A DNA stretch of 64,000 nt, from positions 124,001 to 188,000 of the forward strand of contig NZ_CM001023.1 in the NCBI RefSeq assembly GCF_000166275.1, given 5' to 3'. A program made the position numbers and the translations under genes. The notes under the pieces were generated by a model. It was given only the letters and a program-made list of their open reading frames with translations. It did not search any database and was not told the DNA's origin. Each line of letters opens with the position of its first letter. Positions within the stretch are counted from its first letter, which is position 1. Positions 1 to 9,089 of the stretch are shown here, in pieces. Source of the stretch: Algoriphagus machipongonensis (GTDB taxonomy: Bacteria > Bacteroidota > Bacteroidia > Cytophagales > Cyclobacteriaceae).

Positions 1-724
1 CTTGCAGGTAAGGCAAATCCTTGATTTCTATCTGCCAGGCATCATTTCCAAAAACGATGATATCTAAAGTATCTTTTGGATAGCGGGTTTTAATAAGTTC
101 TGCCAAGGCCATCGCTACTTTCTTGGCAGGAGTAATTCTATCTTCACCATACAAAATCATGGAGTGAGATATATCGATCATCAGCACGGTGGAAGTTTGA
201 GACCGATATTCATTTTCCACCACCTCCAAATCACCTTCCGTAAGAAGGTAATCTCCAGAAAAACCATGATTTGCTTGTGCATTCCGCAGTGAATCTGTCA
301 AGGCTATTTGATCCAAATTATCCCCAAATTCATAGGCTCTGCGATCTGAGCCACGTTCTTCACCCTGGCCGGAATTGGTAGTTTTATGCTGACCTGATTT
401 ACCTCGTTTCAGCTTACCGAAAATCTCCTCCAATGCAGATTTCCGGATCGTTTGCTCTGCTTTTCCACTAATCTTAAACTCTCCCTTTTGGTTTTCCTCA
501 GTCAGGTATCCCTTACTTTTCAGGTCTTCTATAAAATCTCCAATCCCATAGTTGGGATTGGTCATTCCATATCGGTTATCCAGATTGGTCAACCAACTTA
601 AAGCCTCAGCTACATCTCCACCGGTCATGGTGACGAGCTGCAAAAATATATTCAAAAGATTCTCAAAAGTATTTTTCTCAGGATCCTGAGGAGGTACATA
701 TTGAGTAAATCGAAATCCTTTCAT
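1..724 (-). CDS. VWA domain protein, 3' part cut off by the window edge
   Basis: The first 241 residues of a protein that runs off the left edge. The N-terminal ~150 residues are helical and end in a charged linker rich in K, G, E and R. A von Willebrand factor A fold then begins, and its MIDAS metal-binding signature DxSxS is seen as DISHS at residues 184-188 after a hydrophobic strand (TVLMI). Proteins of this type (CoxE/BatA-like or magnesium-chelatase-D-like) usually work beside a MoxR-type AAA+ ATPase as metal-insertion or chaperone pairs. The partner would lie outside this window, so the pairing is inferred. The start is the ATG whose complement is at 722-724. The VWA call is firm and the exact subfamily is open. 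Confidence 0.8.
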   Translation of the reverse strand, partial: MKGFRFTQYVPPQDPEKNTFENLLNIFLQLVTMTGGDVAEALSWLTNLDNRYGMTNPNYGIGDFIEDLKSKGYLTEENQKGEFKISGKAEQTIRKSALEEIFGKLKRGKSGQHKTTNSGQGEERGSDRRAYEFGDNLDQIALTDSLRNAQANHGFSGDYLLTEGDLEVVENEYRSQTSTVLMIDISHSMILYGEDRITPAKKVAMALAELIKTRYPKDTLDIIVFGNDAWQIEIKDLPYLQ

Positions 725-889
725 AATTAGAATCAAGTATCAAGATTCGAGACACAAGACTTTGTTTAGAGTAAACAACTAGCCTCTTGTCAAAACAAAC
801 TAGCCAGAAAGCCTTAAAATTCAATTTAGTGGAATTTTATTCTCTCTGACAGATTAAGTAACAAACAGATGGGGATGGTAGTTTATTAA

Positions 890-907
890 TTAGAATAAAA
901 ATTCTAA
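890..907. promoter_or_regulatory. Inverted repeat just before the small membrane protein gene
   Basis: TTAGAAT (890-896), AAAA, ATTCTAA (901-907) form a perfect 7-bp inverted repeat that ends four bases before the ATG at 912. It could be an operator or a translation-controlling hairpin in the leader. No T-run follows, so it is not a terminator. Confidence 0.3.
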
Positions 908-911
908 AAAG

Positions 912-1142
912 ATGAAAAACTATCTGCAAGTAGTGGGAATCGTGACGGGGATTTTGATTGTTTTCGTCACTCTAATTCAGCTGGAAGTGGCTATACCGTT
1001 AATCTGGCTCATATTTATATGTGGCCCTGGATTAATAATTTGGATGGTTTGGTCAGTACTTGTTGCTAATGTTGAGGTAAAAGAAACTTTTGAAGACTGT
1101 TGGTATCAGGACAGACCGGATTTGAATAGAAACTTAGCTTAA
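912..1142 (+). CDS. Small two-helix membrane protein, function unknown
   Basis: 76 residues. Two hydrophobic segments (about residues 7-24 and 27-52) are followed by a polar tail ending in a TFEDCWYQDRPD stretch. No family with known function is recognised. Support for a real gene is the typical membrane-protein composition, ATG start, a short hairpin right upstream and a gap otherwise lacking genes. It stands alone between the divergent VWA gene and queG. Confidence 0.55.
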   Translation: MKNYLQVVGIVTGILIVFVTLIQLEVAIPLIWLIFICGPGLIIWMVWSVLVANVEVKETFEDCWYQDRPDLNRNLA

Positions 1143-1251
1143 ATTTTTTTTGAGTCTTTATAAAACGAAGCTTTCTATATGGATCCTTTTATTTTTTAAT
1201 CATCGAATCGAGAGACTTTATTACTAAGCGAGGAGGAAAATTAAAGACTTG

Positions 1252-1259
1252 TATCTTTA
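1252..1259 (+). promoter_or_regulatory. Likely -7 element of queG
   Basis: TATCTTTA matches the Bacteroidota -7 consensus TAnnTTTG except at the last base and ends four bases before the ATG at 1264. Transcription would start close to the start codon, giving an almost leaderless mRNA. This is one reason to prefer the ATG at 1264 over the in-frame TTG at 1249. The AGGAGG at 1231-1236 would then lie upstream of the transcript. Confidence 0.45.
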
Positions 1260-1263
1260 CCCT

Positions 1264-2199
1264 ATGACTTCAGCTGAGCGACATGCTTCCTTTATCAAAT
1301 CTACCGCAAAACGGCTAGGATTTGACTTTTGTGGCATAGCAAAAGCTGAGTTTTTGGAAGAGGAGGCGCCAAGATTGGAAGAATGGCTCAGTCGTAATTA
1401 CAATGGAGAAATGGGCTATTTGGCCAATCATTTTGACAAGCGACTGGATCCTACCAAGCTTGTAGAAGGAGCCAAAACGGTAGTTTCTATGGTTTACAAT
1501 TACTATCCAGAGAAAAAATTACCTGAATCTTCCGAAGATATCAAATTGGCCAAATATGCCTACGGAGAAGATTATCACTTCGTGATTCGAGAGAAACTCA
1601 ATGAATTTCTAAAAATTCTTCGTGAGGAAATAGGAGAAATTGATGGTCGCGGTTTTGTGGATTCAGCTCCTGTCATGGAGCGGCAATGGGCCAAAAAAGC
1701 TGGTTTAGGTTGGTTGGGCAAAAACAGCCTTTTGCTGAATAGGCAGATGGGAAGTTTCTTTTTTCTGGCTGAATTGATTATTGACCTAGAAGTGACTCCA
1801 GATACACCTTTGGCTAAGGATTACTGTGGTACCTGCACAGCCTGTATCGATGCTTGTCCCACCGATGCCATAGTGGATCATGGGGTGATTGACGGCTCCA
1901 AATGCATTTCCTACCTCACTATTGAATTGAAAGATGCCATTCCAAGCGAGTTCCAAGGCAAGATGGAAAACTGGGCTTTTGGCTGTGATATCTGTCAGGA
2001 CGTCTGCCCTTGGAATCGATTTTCAAAACCTCACCAAGAAGCAAAATTCCAACCTCATCCAGAGTTGGCAGAATTTACCCATCGGGACTGGCAGGAGATC
2101 ACGGAAGAAACTTTCCGCAAAGTTTTTAAAAAATCAGCCGTAAAGCGCACTAAACTTGCTGGACTAAAAAGAAATGTCGATTTTCTAAAATCTAAATAA
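1264..2199 (+). CDS. queG: Epoxyqueuosine reductase QueG
   Basis: 311 residues. QueG performs the last step of queuosine synthesis, cobalamin-dependent reduction of epoxyqueuosine to queuosine in the wobble position of GUN tRNAs; it is cytosolic. The family signature around [20 protein letters not shown] (about residue 133) holds the catalytic Asp. Two [4Fe-4S] clusters are given by [12 protein letters not shown] (about 188-199) and [11 protein letters not shown] (about 241-251), with CISYLTIE between them. Length fits the short QueG form without a C-terminal HEAT extension. corA follows after 16 bp and may be co-transcribed. Confidence 0.95.
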   Translation: MTSAERHASFIKSTAKRLGFDFCGIAKAEFLEEEAPRLEEWLSRNYNGEMGYLANHFDKRLDPTKLVEGAKTVVSMVYNYYPEKKLPESSEDIKLAKYAYGEDYHFVIREKLNEFLKILREEIGEIDGRGFVDSAPVMERQWAKKAGLGWLGKNSLLLNRQMGSFFFLAELIIDLEVTPDTPLAKDYCGTCTACIDACPTDAIVDHGVIDGSKCISYLTIELKDAIPSEFQGKMENWAFGCDICQDVCPWNRFSKPHQEAKFQPHPELAEFTHRDWQEITEETFRKVFKKSAVKRTKLAGLKRNVDFLKSK

Positions 2200-2215
2200 C
2201 CATACCTTAGATCAT

Positions 2216-3325
2216 ATGAGTCCCAAAGCTCCTAATCTTAAAACTGTACAACGGCTGTTTAAGCCTAAGAAAAAGAACAGAAAGAATATCAAAGTAGGTT
2301 TGGCTCCTGGCTCCCTTGTCTATACTGGTGAGAAAGAGCTGCAGCAGGTAAGTATCAACCTTATCACCTATGATGATAATGAGCTACTGGAGGAATCCAT
2401 CCAGCTCAGCCAGCTGGAGAAAAGGATAAAGGAAAAGAAAAGGGTACTCTGGATCGATGTAGTGGGGCTTCATGATGTGGAGTTGTTGGAGAAAATTGGT
2501 CTGCTTTTTAACATCCACAAATTGACCATGGAGGACATTCTGAATGTGGATCAGCGTCCTAAGATGGAAGCATTTGATGAGTATATTTTTGCGGCGCTGA
2601 AAATGATCCAGTGCCAAAGTCCAGAATCCCCCATAGACGATGAGCAGATTAGCTTTGTCTTAAAAGATGGGATTTTACTGACCTTTCAGGAGAAAAAAGG
2701 CGATGTCTTTCAGTCCGTTCGAAACCGCCTGGCGGATCAAAAAAGGGCAATTAGACAGCGAAAAGCTGATTATTTACTTTATGCCCTGCTGGATGCAGTA
2801 ATCGATAATTATTTTGTCGTAATGGAAAATGTGGGAGAGCGGATAGAAAACCTGGAATCCCAGGCTATGTTAGAACCGGATAATCAAACCCTGAATTCTC
2901 TCTATGTTCAAAGGAGGGAAATGATGGATCTTCGTCGTACTGTTTATCCGCTACGGGAAGTCATTGGTTCATTTGATAAATATGCGGATGACAAAATCAG
3001 TGCGGAAACTAGACCATTTATTCGGGATTTGTATGAAAACACCATTCAGGTGATTGAAACCATGGAAGTATTCCGGGATATGTCTTCCGGCGTGCTGGAC
3101 TTGTATATGAACAGTCTTTCCAATCGCATGAATAATATCATGAAGGTTCTTACGATTATCTCCACGATCTTTATTCCCCTGAGTTTTGTAGCAGGTGTGT
3201 ATGGGATGAACTTCGACAATATGCCGGAGTTACATACCAAAAATGGCTATTTCTATGTGCTGAGTGGTATGGGGCTAGCAGTCTTGGGGATGCTTTATTA
3301 TTTTAAAAGGAAGAATTGGCTGTAA
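2216..3325 (+). CDS. corA: CorA-family magnesium/cobalt transporter
   Basis: 369 residues. This is an inner-membrane channel for Mg2+ (also Co2+ and Ni2+) that acts as a homopentamer. The large N-terminal cytoplasmic domain and long helix are followed by two C-terminal membrane helices (about 308-329 and 346-362). The selectivity motif YGMNF is at the end of the first helix (about residue 330). The N-terminus carries a basic extension (PKKKNRKNIK) of about 30 residues. It ends back to back with the minus-strand META gene, with no base between the stop codons. Confidence 0.95.
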   Translation: MSPKAPNLKTVQRLFKPKKKNRKNIKVGLAPGSLVYTGEKELQQVSINLITYDDNELLEESIQLSQLEKRIKEKKRVLWIDVVGLHDVELLEKIGLLFNIHKLTMEDILNVDQRPKMEAFDEYIFAALKMIQCQSPESPIDDEQISFVLKDGILLTFQEKKGDVFQSVRNRLADQKRAIRQRKADYLLYALLDAVIDNYFVVMENVGERIENLESQAMLEPDNQTLNSLYVQRREMMDLRRTVYPLREVIGSFDKYADDKISAETRPFIRDLYENTIQVIETMEVFRDMSSGVLDLYMNSLSNRMNNIMKVLTIISTIFIPLSFVAGVYGMNFDNMPELHTKNGYFYVLSGMGLAVLGMLYYFKRKNWL

Positions 3326-3730
3326 TTATTGCAGCTTAATAATGGTTCTTTTATCTCCATCTTTTAAATGCAACTGTCCTCCGGTTTGTTGATAATACCG
3401 AACCGAGTTTAGCGTCTCCAAAAATTTATTTTCGAAAGCTGAATTTTGACAGGACATCCTTGAGGCACCAATATCACCAAATCTCAAGCTGTTCTTTTTT
3501 TCTATTTCGTATGGGCCAAAAATTCTGTTGCAACCACCTGAACCTGTAATCTGGTTTTCTCTTGCATTAAAAATCAAATGGGCATCATTTGCTGTTCCTG
3601 AAGTTTGAACAGGGACACCTGTGATCTCCACGACTGTCCATTGCTTTCCTTCCCATTTTACGTCAGGAAAAGACTTGGAACTGCAAGATGCGAGTACAAA
3701 AACGAATAGTATATAAAGTAATTTTTTCAT
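3326..3730 (-). CDS. META-domain lipoprotein (HslJ-like)
   Basis: 134 residues. The lipobox is VLASC, with Cys at about residue 16, followed by one META/HslJ fold. Typical elements are the WTVVEI strand after a W-rich start, GSGGCNRIFGPY in the middle and ASRMSCQN before the C-terminal helix. META domains are found in heat-inducible HslJ and in envelope proteins linked to stress or antibiotic tolerance, with no defined reaction. Predicted to sit in the periplasm, anchored by lipid. Confidence 0.85.
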   Translation of the reverse strand: MKKLLYILFVFVLASCSSKSFPDVKWEGKQWTVVEITGVPVQTSGTANDAHLIFNARENQITGSGGCNRIFGPYEIEKKNSLRFGDIGASRMSCQNSAFENKFLETLNSVRYYQQTGGQLHLKDGDKRTIIKLQ

Positions 3731-3775
3731 TCTGGTTTAGTTTTCACTTATCCTGTGCAGGAACCGAGCCAGATT

Positions 3776-4633
3776 CTAAAATGCTTTCAGACTGATATCC
3801 ATGCTCTTTACTGAATGGGTCAAAGCTCCCATCGAGATAAAATCCACTCCACATTCCGCTACAGGTATTAGTGTGTCTTCTGTAATTCCTCCAGAGGCCT
3901 CAATTTTAAATTGACCTCCAATCATCTTTACTGCTTCTCTCATGGTTTCATAATCCATGTTGTCAAGCATGATAAAATCTACCCCTCCAACTCGGATAAC
4001 TTCTGAAACCTCTTGAATGTTTCTAGTTTCTACCTCAATCTTCAGATCCAACTGATGTTTTTTCAAGTAGGCTTTGGTCTGGGTGATTGCTGCTTCTATA
4101 CCTCCTGCAAAATCCACATGGTTATCCTTAAGCATGACCATATCATAAAGCGCAAATCGATGATTTTTACCTCCACCGATAAGAACAGCCCACTTTTCCA
4201 TCAATCGAAAATTAGGAGTGGTTTTGCGAGTATCCATCAATCGGGTCTTGGTATGAAGGATTTTCTCTGTCAAGCGATGAGTCAAAGTTGCAATGCCAGA
4301 CATACGCTGCATGCAGTTCAATACCAATCGTTCTGCTGAAAGAATCGATGCTGCAGAACCTTTGACAATCAAGCCTATATCCCCAAATTTCACTGCATCT
4401 CCATCTTTAAGTAGCGTTTCCACTTCTAATGAAGGATCATACATTTGAAAGATTTTTTCAGCCAATTCTATTCCGGCCAGGATTCCATCTCCCTTGATTA
4501 AAAGCTTTGCTTTTCCTTGTTTCCCTTCAGGTATCGAGGCCAAAGAGGAGTAATCTCCAGGGCCAATATCTTCTTTGAAGGCTGCTTTTATAAAAGTCTC
4601 GACGGCATCATCCGTCAGGTAGGCTGGTTTCAT
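3776..4633 (-). CDS. nadC: Nicotinate-nucleotide pyrophosphorylase (quinolinate phosphoribosyltransferase)
   Basis: 285 residues, normal for NadC. It converts quinolinate and PRPP to nicotinate mononucleotide, CO2 and PPi in de novo NAD synthesis. Recognisable blocks are NCMQRMSGIAT, the MDTRKTTPNFR PRPP/quinolinate-binding segment, IGGGKNHR and MVMLKDNH in the barrel, and EASGGI near the C-terminus. nadA and nadB are not in the window. A near-perfect -7 element lies four bases ahead of the ATG. The start is chosen from this and from family length. Confidence 0.96.
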   Translation of the reverse strand: MKPAYLTDDAVETFIKAAFKEDIGPGDYSSLASIPEGKQGKAKLLIKGDGILAGIELAEKIFQMYDPSLEVETLLKDGDAVKFGDIGLIVKGSAASILSAERLVLNCMQRMSGIATLTHRLTEKILHTKTRLMDTRKTTPNFRLMEKWAVLIGGGKNHRFALYDMVMLKDNHVDFAGGIEAAITQTKAYLKKHQLDLKIEVETRNIQEVSEVIRVGGVDFIMLDNMDYETMREAVKMIGGQFKIEASGGITEDTLIPVAECGVDFISMGALTHSVKSMDISLKAF

Positions 4634-4637
4634 CCTC

Positions 4638-4645
4638 CAAAATTA
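4638..4645 (-). promoter_or_regulatory. -7 promoter element of nadC
   Basis: On the minus strand this reads TAATTTTG, a full match to TAnnTTTG, ending four bases before the nadC ATG. The spacing implies a leaderless or nearly leaderless transcript. I did not find a clear -33 TTG at the usual distance. Confidence 0.55.
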
Positions 4646-4686
4646 GTCAAAATGAAAATTTGAGATTTATTTTTCTCGAAAATGAT

Positions 4687-5082
4687 TTAGCCTTTTACAA
4701 ATTCCAGGCTGTAAATCTTAAAACTCGAGTCTTGTTGGGAAACCTTGATGAAGACTTTAAAAGTTCCATCTCCGCTGACATAGTCACCAATAAAAGAACT
4801 CAAACTGGGGTTTGTTTCACTCGAATAGACAATAGAAAAACCTTGGGAAGGGTTTCTTTTAAAAAAATCTTTGATGACAATTTCTGCTTGATTTTTAGAA
4901 TAGCTTCCCTGCTGACCATTGATATTCAGAGAGATACTTGACTCAAAATATCTAGCTAAATCACTACTGGAATTACCGTCTATTGCAGCTACGACCGAAT
5001 CAATAGATATTTCATCTCCCTTTTCAAAAGTGGGATTCTGAAATAACAAGAATAAAGAAAAGAATAGGTTCAAAATGGCCAT
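4687..5082 (-). CDS. Exported DUF4783-like protein
   Basis: 131 residues when started at the ATG at 5082. This start directly precedes a signal peptide (ILNLFFSLFLLF), whereas a longer reading to 5217 would run through the gpmI promoter. The mature part has an NTF2-like pattern with GDEISIDSVVAAIDGNSSSDLARYF and a YSKNQAEIVIKDFF segment, as in the DUF4783 family common in Bacteroidota. Function is unknown; these are small periplasmic proteins. Divergent from gpmI. Confidence 0.75.
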   Translation of the reverse strand: MAILNLFFSLFLLFQNPTFEKGDEISIDSVVAAIDGNSSSDLARYFESSISLNINGQQGSYSKNQAEIVIKDFFKRNPSQGFSIVYSSETNPSLSSFIGDYVSGDGTFKVFIKVSQQDSSFKIYSLEFVKG

Positions 5083-5205
5083 CACCCTATCTTGGCAAAT
5101 ACTAAGCCAATTTGAGAATCTTTCGGTATCAAATTTGATTAGTAAAACAATAGCGACAAATCCAGTCTGGAAAAGTTTAAAAGTCGGGATTGGGTCGAAA
5201 TTTAA

Positions 5206-5213
5206 TATATTTG
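5206..5213 (+). promoter_or_regulatory. -7 promoter element of gpmI
   Basis: TATATTTG is a full match to the Bacteroidota -7 consensus and ends four bases before the gpmI ATG at 5218, as for nadC. A TTG at 5190-5192 lies only 13 bases upstream, closer than the usual 17-23, so the -33 element is uncertain. Confidence 0.6.
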
Positions 5214-5217
5214 CCAC

Positions 5218-6741
5218 ATGGATAAGAAAGTACTTTTAATGATTTTGGATGGCTGGGGAATTGCCACCAACCCATCCGTATCAGCGATTGAGAAAGCCAA
5301 CACACCTTTTGTAGACAGCCTTTACAACAAATACCCACATGCAAAACTGGAAGCATCCGGTTTGGCAGTAGGTTTACCCGAGGGACAAATGGGTAATTCT
5401 GAAGTAGGTCACATGAATATTGGTGCAGGTAGAGTAGTCTATCAGGATTTGGTGAAAATCAATCAAGCTGTAAAAAATGGAGACCTAGACTCTCATCCAG
5501 TTTTGGTTGAAGCTTTTGCAAAAGCCAAAGCAGCGAAGAAAAAAGCTCATTTCATTGGTTTAGTTTCCGATGGAGGAGTTCACGCTCACATCAACCACTT
5601 AAAAGGTCTATGTGATGCAGCCAAAGCAAATGGAATGGATGATGTATTTATCCATGCATTTACTGACGGTAGAGATACAGACCCAAAAAGTGGAATTCAA
5701 TTTTTATCTGAATTACAAGACCATTTAAAAAGCTCTTCAGGCAAAATTGCATCCGTAATCGGTAGATACTATGCCATGGATCGTGATAATAGATGGGAAA
5801 GAGTGAAGCTCGCTTATGATGCCATGGTCAAAGGAGAGGGTGAAAAGTCCAAAGATGTCTTGGCTTCCATCAAAAAATCCTATGAAAATAATGTGACCGA
5901 TGAGTTTATCAGACCAATCATCCATGTAGGTTCAGACAACAAGCCTCTTGCCAATATTGAAGAAGGTGATTTAGTGATATGCTTCAACTTCCGTACTGAT
6001 AGAGGTAGAGAAATCACGCAGGTTTTAACTCAAAAGGATTTTGAGGACTTCAATATGAAGAAGCTCGCATTGGATTACATCACCTTTACCAATTATGACA
6101 ATACTTTTGAAGGAGTGAAGGTATTGTTTGAAAAAGATAACCTCAATAACACCTTAGGCGAGGTTTTAGCCAACGGTGGTAAGAAACAGATTCGAATTGC
6201 AGAAACTGAAAAATATCCTCACGTAACTTTCTTCTTTTCTGGAGGAAGAGAAGAAGTATTTGAAGGGGAAAGCAGACTTTTATGTCCATCTCCTAAGGTG
6301 GCCACATACGATTTGAAGCCTGAAATGAGTGCTTTTGAAATCGCTGCCAAAATTAATCCTGAGTTAAAAAGAAAAAGTGCCGATTTCATTTGTCTCAACT
6401 TCGCAAATGCAGATATGGTAGGCCATACTGGTGTTTTTGATGCTGCTGTAAAAGCCTGCGAAGCCGTGGATAAATGTGCTGAAAGTGTTATTTCTACAGC
6501 TTTGGAAAATGACTATACTATTATTGTCATTGCTGATCATGGAAATAGTGATATGATGATCAACGAAGATGGATCGCCAAATACAGCACATACGACCAAC
6601 TTGGTGCCTTTTATCATGGTGGACGATAAAGATCAGTTGACGGTAAAAGATGGCAAGCTTGGAGATCTCGCACCAACTATTTTAAAACTTATTGGAATGG
6701 ATATTCCGGAAGATATGACCGGTGAAATCTTATTGACCTAA
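5218..6741 (+). CDS. gpmI: 2,3-bisphosphoglycerate-independent phosphoglycerate mutase
   Basis: 507 residues. It interconverts 3- and 2-phosphoglycerate in glycolysis and gluconeogenesis as a cytosolic two-metal (usually Mn2+) enzyme of the alkaline phosphatase superfamily. The phosphorylated Ser is in MGNSEVGHMNIGAG (about residue 62). Other hallmarks are the DGLGIA-like start DGWGIA, VSDGGVHAH, TDGRDTDP, FNFRTDRGREIT and the metal-binding ADHGNSD (about 440). Length is normal. Its stop overlaps the start of the next lipoprotein gene by one base. Confidence 0.97.
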   Translation: MDKKVLLMILDGWGIATNPSVSAIEKANTPFVDSLYNKYPHAKLEASGLAVGLPEGQMGNSEVGHMNIGAGRVVYQDLVKINQAVKNGDLDSHPVLVEAFAKAKAAKKKAHFIGLVSDGGVHAHINHLKGLCDAAKANGMDDVFIHAFTDGRDTDPKSGIQFLSELQDHLKSSSGKIASVIGRYYAMDRDNRWERVKLAYDAMVKGEGEKSKDVLASIKKSYENNVTDEFIRPIIHVGSDNKPLANIEEGDLVICFNFRTDRGREITQVLTQKDFEDFNMKKLALDYITFTNYDNTFEGVKVLFEKDNLNNTLGEVLANGGKKQIRIAETEKYPHVTFFFSGGREEVFEGESRLLCPSPKVATYDLKPEMSAFEIAAKINPELKRKSADFICLNFANADMVGHTGVFDAAVKACEAVDKCAESVISTALENDYTIIVIADHGNSDMMINEDGSPNTAHTTNLVPFIMVDDKDQLTVKDGKLGDLAPTILKLIGMDIPEDMTGEILLT

Positions 6742-7304
6742 TGAATTTCAAAATCAGTTTACTTCTTGGTTTTCTTGTACTAGGCCTGTTTTCTTGTTCA
6801 GGAAACCAACAAGGTTCCGAAGAATTAGAAACTCTCCCTTACTTTGATTTAAAAGGGCAAATGGAACAATCCCTAGAAGGATTAGAGGCTGCCCAAGTAA
6901 CGAAAGTTTCCAGAATCAATGGTGAAGAAATTACTGAAGAGGTAAAATTAAGCCCTGAGCAATGGAGAGAAGAGTTAGCTGTATTCTTTGAAGCAGATAT
7001 CAATAAATCGTCTTTAGTCTCGGCTTATGATACCCAGGTGAAAAATGAGTATCTGATCCATGAATTGTATCCAGATGCCAAAGGATATGTGAAAAATATC
7101 ACGGTAAGCATCATCAATGATGAGGTACACTTCATTACTATAAAAATGTCTAAAGAGAACACCTTTTATAGTTCTGTCACAAACGCTGAGGTATATTTCA
7201 ATAATGTGACAAAAAAAATAGATCATTATGCCATAGAGACTACTCAAAAAATCTGGTTTCTAAAACCCAATAATATAAAAATCAGAGGGGTACTAAGATT
7301 CTAA
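6741..7304 (+). CDS. Lipoprotein of unknown function, translationally coupled to gpmI
   Basis: 187 residues. The signal peptide ends in LGLFSC, so it is a lipoprotein. The mature part starts with a gapped acidic stretch and then alternates beta strands (VKNITVSIINDEVHFITIKM; NAEVYFNNVTKKIDHYAIE). I do not recognise a named family. The ATG shares its A with the gpmI stop codon, which indicates translational coupling, although no functional link with glycolysis is evident. A strong hairpin terminator follows. Confidence 0.75.
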   Translation: MNFKISLLLGFLVLGLFSCSGNQQGSEELETLPYFDLKGQMEQSLEGLEAAQVTKVSRINGEEITEEVKLSPEQWREELAVFFEADINKSSLVSAYDTQVKNEYLIHELYPDAKGYVKNITVSIINDEVHFITIKMSKENTFYSSVTNAEVYFNNVTKKIDHYAIETTQKIWFLKPNNIKIRGVLRF

Positions 7305-7338
7305 AAAAATGGCTCTGGATTCTCCAGAGCCATTTTTT
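7304..7338. terminator. Bidirectional terminator
   Basis: GGCTCTGGA (7311-7319), loop TTC, TCCAGAGCC (7323-7331) is a perfect 9-bp stem flanked by an A-run on the left and a T-run on the right. It serves the converging gpmI-lipoprotein and amidase transcription units and overlaps the amidase stop codon. Confidence 0.9.
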
Positions 7339-9016
7339 ATTGATCAAATAAAGGAGGTCGCTTCGCCTGCCAATCTGAATTTTTCTGAATAAAATCTCCC
7401 AGCATCACCAATTTTTCTTCTTCAAATAAGTTAGCCAATAAAGTAATGGAGGTGGGACTGTTCCGGTCATTAAATCCATTCGGTAAACAAAGAGCGGGGT
7501 GCCCCGTCAAATTGGTAATCTGTAATTGTGGTCCCGCAAAAGAGGGCGTCACAATCACATCATACTCCTTCATCAATTCGTGCATTTCCTGTATCAGCAG
7601 CGTTCGCTGACGACTTAATTGAACATATTCCACCGCTGGAATAAATCGAGCTGCTCGAAATAGGTTAGGCCAGGCATTTTTATGTTGAGCAACCAACTGA
7701 TCATCCCAACCAGCTCTAGTCAATTCATCAAACGCAGAAGCGCCTTCCACCATTAGCATCATCACAATAGGACCAGCCTGAATAGATGTCTTCAATTCCA
7801 AAGGATGAAGTTCTATCCCTTGATTTTTCAATAGCTCTAAAACAGCTTTATCATTTTCTTGAACTCTTTCTCCTTCAAAATAGGGTTTGAAATAACCTAC
7901 TTTAAGATCTTTCACAGACATACTGGCATCAAAATTAAAAGCTGCCTCAATGGTACTCGCATCATTGATATCAGCCCCATTTAAAACTGATAAGATGATT
8001 CCATCATCTAATGCTGACCTAGAAATAGGACCGATTTTATCCATAGACCAGCTCAAGGCCATTGCTCCATCTTTACTCACTCTCCCATAGGTCGGTCTTA
8101 GCCCAGTTACCCCATTTCGTGTTGAAGGAGAAACGATCGAGCCCAAGGTCTCAGTACCTAATGCAAATGGTACCAGCCCTGCGCTAACGGCAGATGCAGA
8201 CCCTGCCGAAGAACCACTGGAACCCTGCTCAAGATTCCATGGATTTTTGGTCACTCCTCCATACCAAACATCTCCCATTGCCAATGCTCCCAAAGTGAAT
8301 TTGCCTACTAAAACAGCTCCTGCATCATTGAGCTTTTGAACAACCGCTGCGGTCTTGTCAATTTCTTGATCCTTATAAGGCATCGCACCCCAGGTCGTTT
8401 TCGTCCCTTTAACTGCAAGAAGGTCTTTTATTCCGTAAGGGATTCCATGTAATGGGCCGCGGTAGTTACCACTCGCTAGTTCTTCATCCATTTGCTTGGC
8501 TTTTGACAGTGCTTCCGTTTCCATCAAAGTAATCAGGCATTGTAGTGTATCCGAATACGTTTTGATTCGGTCCAAATAGATTTTTGTCAGGCGCTCACTA
8601 CTTATTTTTTTGCTTTTTATCAGTACAGCCAGCTGATGTACTGGCAAGTAAGCAATGTCGGATTCTTTTTCTGGAAGCTCCATGGCGGTAGCTAAACCCC
8701 AATCAGGTTTTTTTTGCTCAGTATCTGGCTTAAAGCCTTTGGGAAGAGGATTGAAAACCAAAGCAGGGGAAACAGAGTTGTCAATTGGTTCTTTCCGTAA
8801 ACTTTCAATATTATTTAACTGATTCTCCAACCTGGAAATCATACTGTCTTTTTCGGCAGGAGTAAAGCTTAAACCAATCAATTCTGAAGCTCCTTCAATG
8901 GAATTCGGAGTGATTTCTCCGGACTTCTTTCCTAAGGTAAATCCGAGTGCCAAACAGCAACTTGCACCAAGGAATATCAGAAAAGCTCGTGAACTCATTC
9001 GATTATTAATTTTCAT
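7337..9016 (-). CDS. Exported amidase-signature hydrolase
   Basis: 559 residues from the ATG at 9016, which precedes a membrane-targeting segment (AFLIFLGASCCLALGF). A longer reading to 9187 would overlap the divergent gene at 9090. An N-terminal region of about 110 residues precedes the amidase-signature fold. The Ser-cisSer-Lys triad is visible as Lys in YGIKDLL, the cis-Ser in QGSSGSSAGSA and the nucleophile in GTETLGSIVSPS. The last motif is usually GTDTGGSIRIP, so the oxyanion-loop sequence is atypical. Such enzymes hydrolyse amides and the substrate cannot be read from the sequence. Likely periplasmic, tethered or secreted. Confidence 0.88.
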   Translation of the reverse strand: MKINNRMSSRAFLIFLGASCCLALGFTLGKKSGEITPNSIEGASELIGLSFTPAEKDSMISRLENQLNNIESLRKEPIDNSVSPALVFNPLPKGFKPDTEQKKPDWGLATAMELPEKESDIAYLPVHQLAVLIKSKKISSERLTKIYLDRIKTYSDTLQCLITLMETEALSKAKQMDEELASGNYRGPLHGIPYGIKDLLAVKGTKTTWGAMPYKDQEIDKTAAVVQKLNDAGAVLVGKFTLGALAMGDVWYGGVTKNPWNLEQGSSGSSAGSASAVSAGLVPFALGTETLGSIVSPSTRNGVTGLRPTYGRVSKDGAMALSWSMDKIGPISRSALDDGIILSVLNGADINDASTIEAAFNFDASMSVKDLKVGYFKPYFEGERVQENDKAVLELLKNQGIELHPLELKTSIQAGPIVMMLMVEGASAFDELTRAGWDDQLVAQHKNAWPNLFRAARFIPAVEYVQLSRQRTLLIQEMHELMKEYDVIVTPSFAGPQLQITNLTGHPALCLPNGFNDRNSPTSITLLANLFEEEKLVMLGDFIQKNSDWQAKRPPLFDQ

Positions 9017-9089
9017 TGGATAGTTTTGTATAAAATGGGGATCATAATCTTTCAAGATCTTCAAATAAAAATAATAAATCAAACCACCC

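Noticed and set aside
5083..5217. N-terminal extension of the DUF4783 protein up to 5217
   Set aside because: It would cover the gpmI promoter and place a signal peptide in the middle of the protein. The ATG at 5082 gives a normal signal peptide.
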